From: CAWFZT01 sp963820415
GTDB taxonomy: Bacteria > Chloroflexota > Anaerolineae > Anaerolineales > Anaerolineaceae
Reading direction: 5' to 3'
Assembly (NCBI GenBank): GCA_963820415.1
Contig: CAWFZT010000009.1
Coordinates: 364,330-428,329, forward strand
Length of the DNA: 64,000 nt
Positions 63,878 through 64,000 of this stretch are shown in pieces. The notes under the pieces are model-generated. The model was not told the DNA's origin. It searched no databases and worked only from the letters and a program-made list of their open reading frames with translations. The position numbers were made by a program, and so were the translations under genes. Each line of letters starts with the position of its first letter. Within the stretch, counting starts at the first letter, position 1.

Positions 63878-64000
63878 AACCAGGCTAAACCCCAATAAAC
63901 TATAAACCCGTTTAGAGAATTTAGATCAATAACCTCAGCGGTTGCTCCAATAAAACTGCCAGCGACTGTAAAAATTGCGCCCCTTCGGCTCCATCTGTGA

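Overview
The window looks like a chromosomal segment from a member of the Chloroflexota, most likely class Anaerolineae. This is inferred from gene content and style, since no rRNA gene is present. The signs are extracellular proteins with long Thr/Pro-rich linkers, a MoxR-type ATPase, FHA and Ser/Thr-kinase signalling, F420-dehydrogenase-beta-like proteins, several genes whose -10 box lies almost on the start codon, and moderately high GC. No tRNA, rRNA or CRISPR array was recognised.

Layout. 1-11.6 kb: a plus-strand catabolic operon with a FadR-type regulator, two TIM-barrel isomerase-like proteins, a 787-aa transketolase-like enzyme, a split transketolase and an Asp/Glu racemase-like protein. 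It ends in three genes whose order and sequence resemble D-apiose dehydrogenase, D-apionate lactonase and D-apionate oxidoisomerase. Two gene remnants lie inside it. 11.6-16.6 kb: a surface-polysaccharide type operon (epimerase, glycosyltransferase, methyltransferase, FrhB-like Fe-S protein, deacetylase-fold protein). 16.6-24.3 kb: an FHA-winged-helix protein divergent from a Ser/Thr kinase, a GH3 protein, GDPD, a MoxR-like ATPase and a second glycosyltransferase. 24.4-31.6 kb: recJ, alr, an SLC13 permease, tgt, a binding protein, an ACT protein and a ThiS-like small protein. 31.7-45.1 kb: nitrogen assimilation (glnA, glnE, large-subunit glutamate synthase) surrounding a GAF histidine kinase and a double-receiver LuxR regulator. 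45.3-46.8 kb: an insertion sequence with 22-bp phased terminal repeats. 46.8-52.5 kb: a minus-strand sugar operon (ROK protein, PIG-L deacetylase, ABC importer). 52.5-55.1 kb: a 2,553-bp transposon carrying an ANT(6)-like nucleotidyltransferase, bounded by perfect 18-bp inverted repeats and a 5-bp target duplication. It has landed between the promoter and the ribosome binding site of the sugar operon. 55.1-64 kb: recA, two exported proteins, an S-adenosylhomocysteine / methylthioadenosine salvage operon (mtnA, pfkB-type kinase, ahcY) and a TPR lytic transglycosylase.

Two patterns cross the whole window. First, at least eight genes are broken by single-base indels whose removal restores a typical family protein. 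Four of these indels fall within about 6 kb (glnE twice, histidine kinase, response regulator), which points to sequence error at least as much as gene decay. Second, a dispersed intergenic repeat with palindromic core occurs near 1.3 kb, 55.2 kb and, as a single arm, at 63.85 kb.
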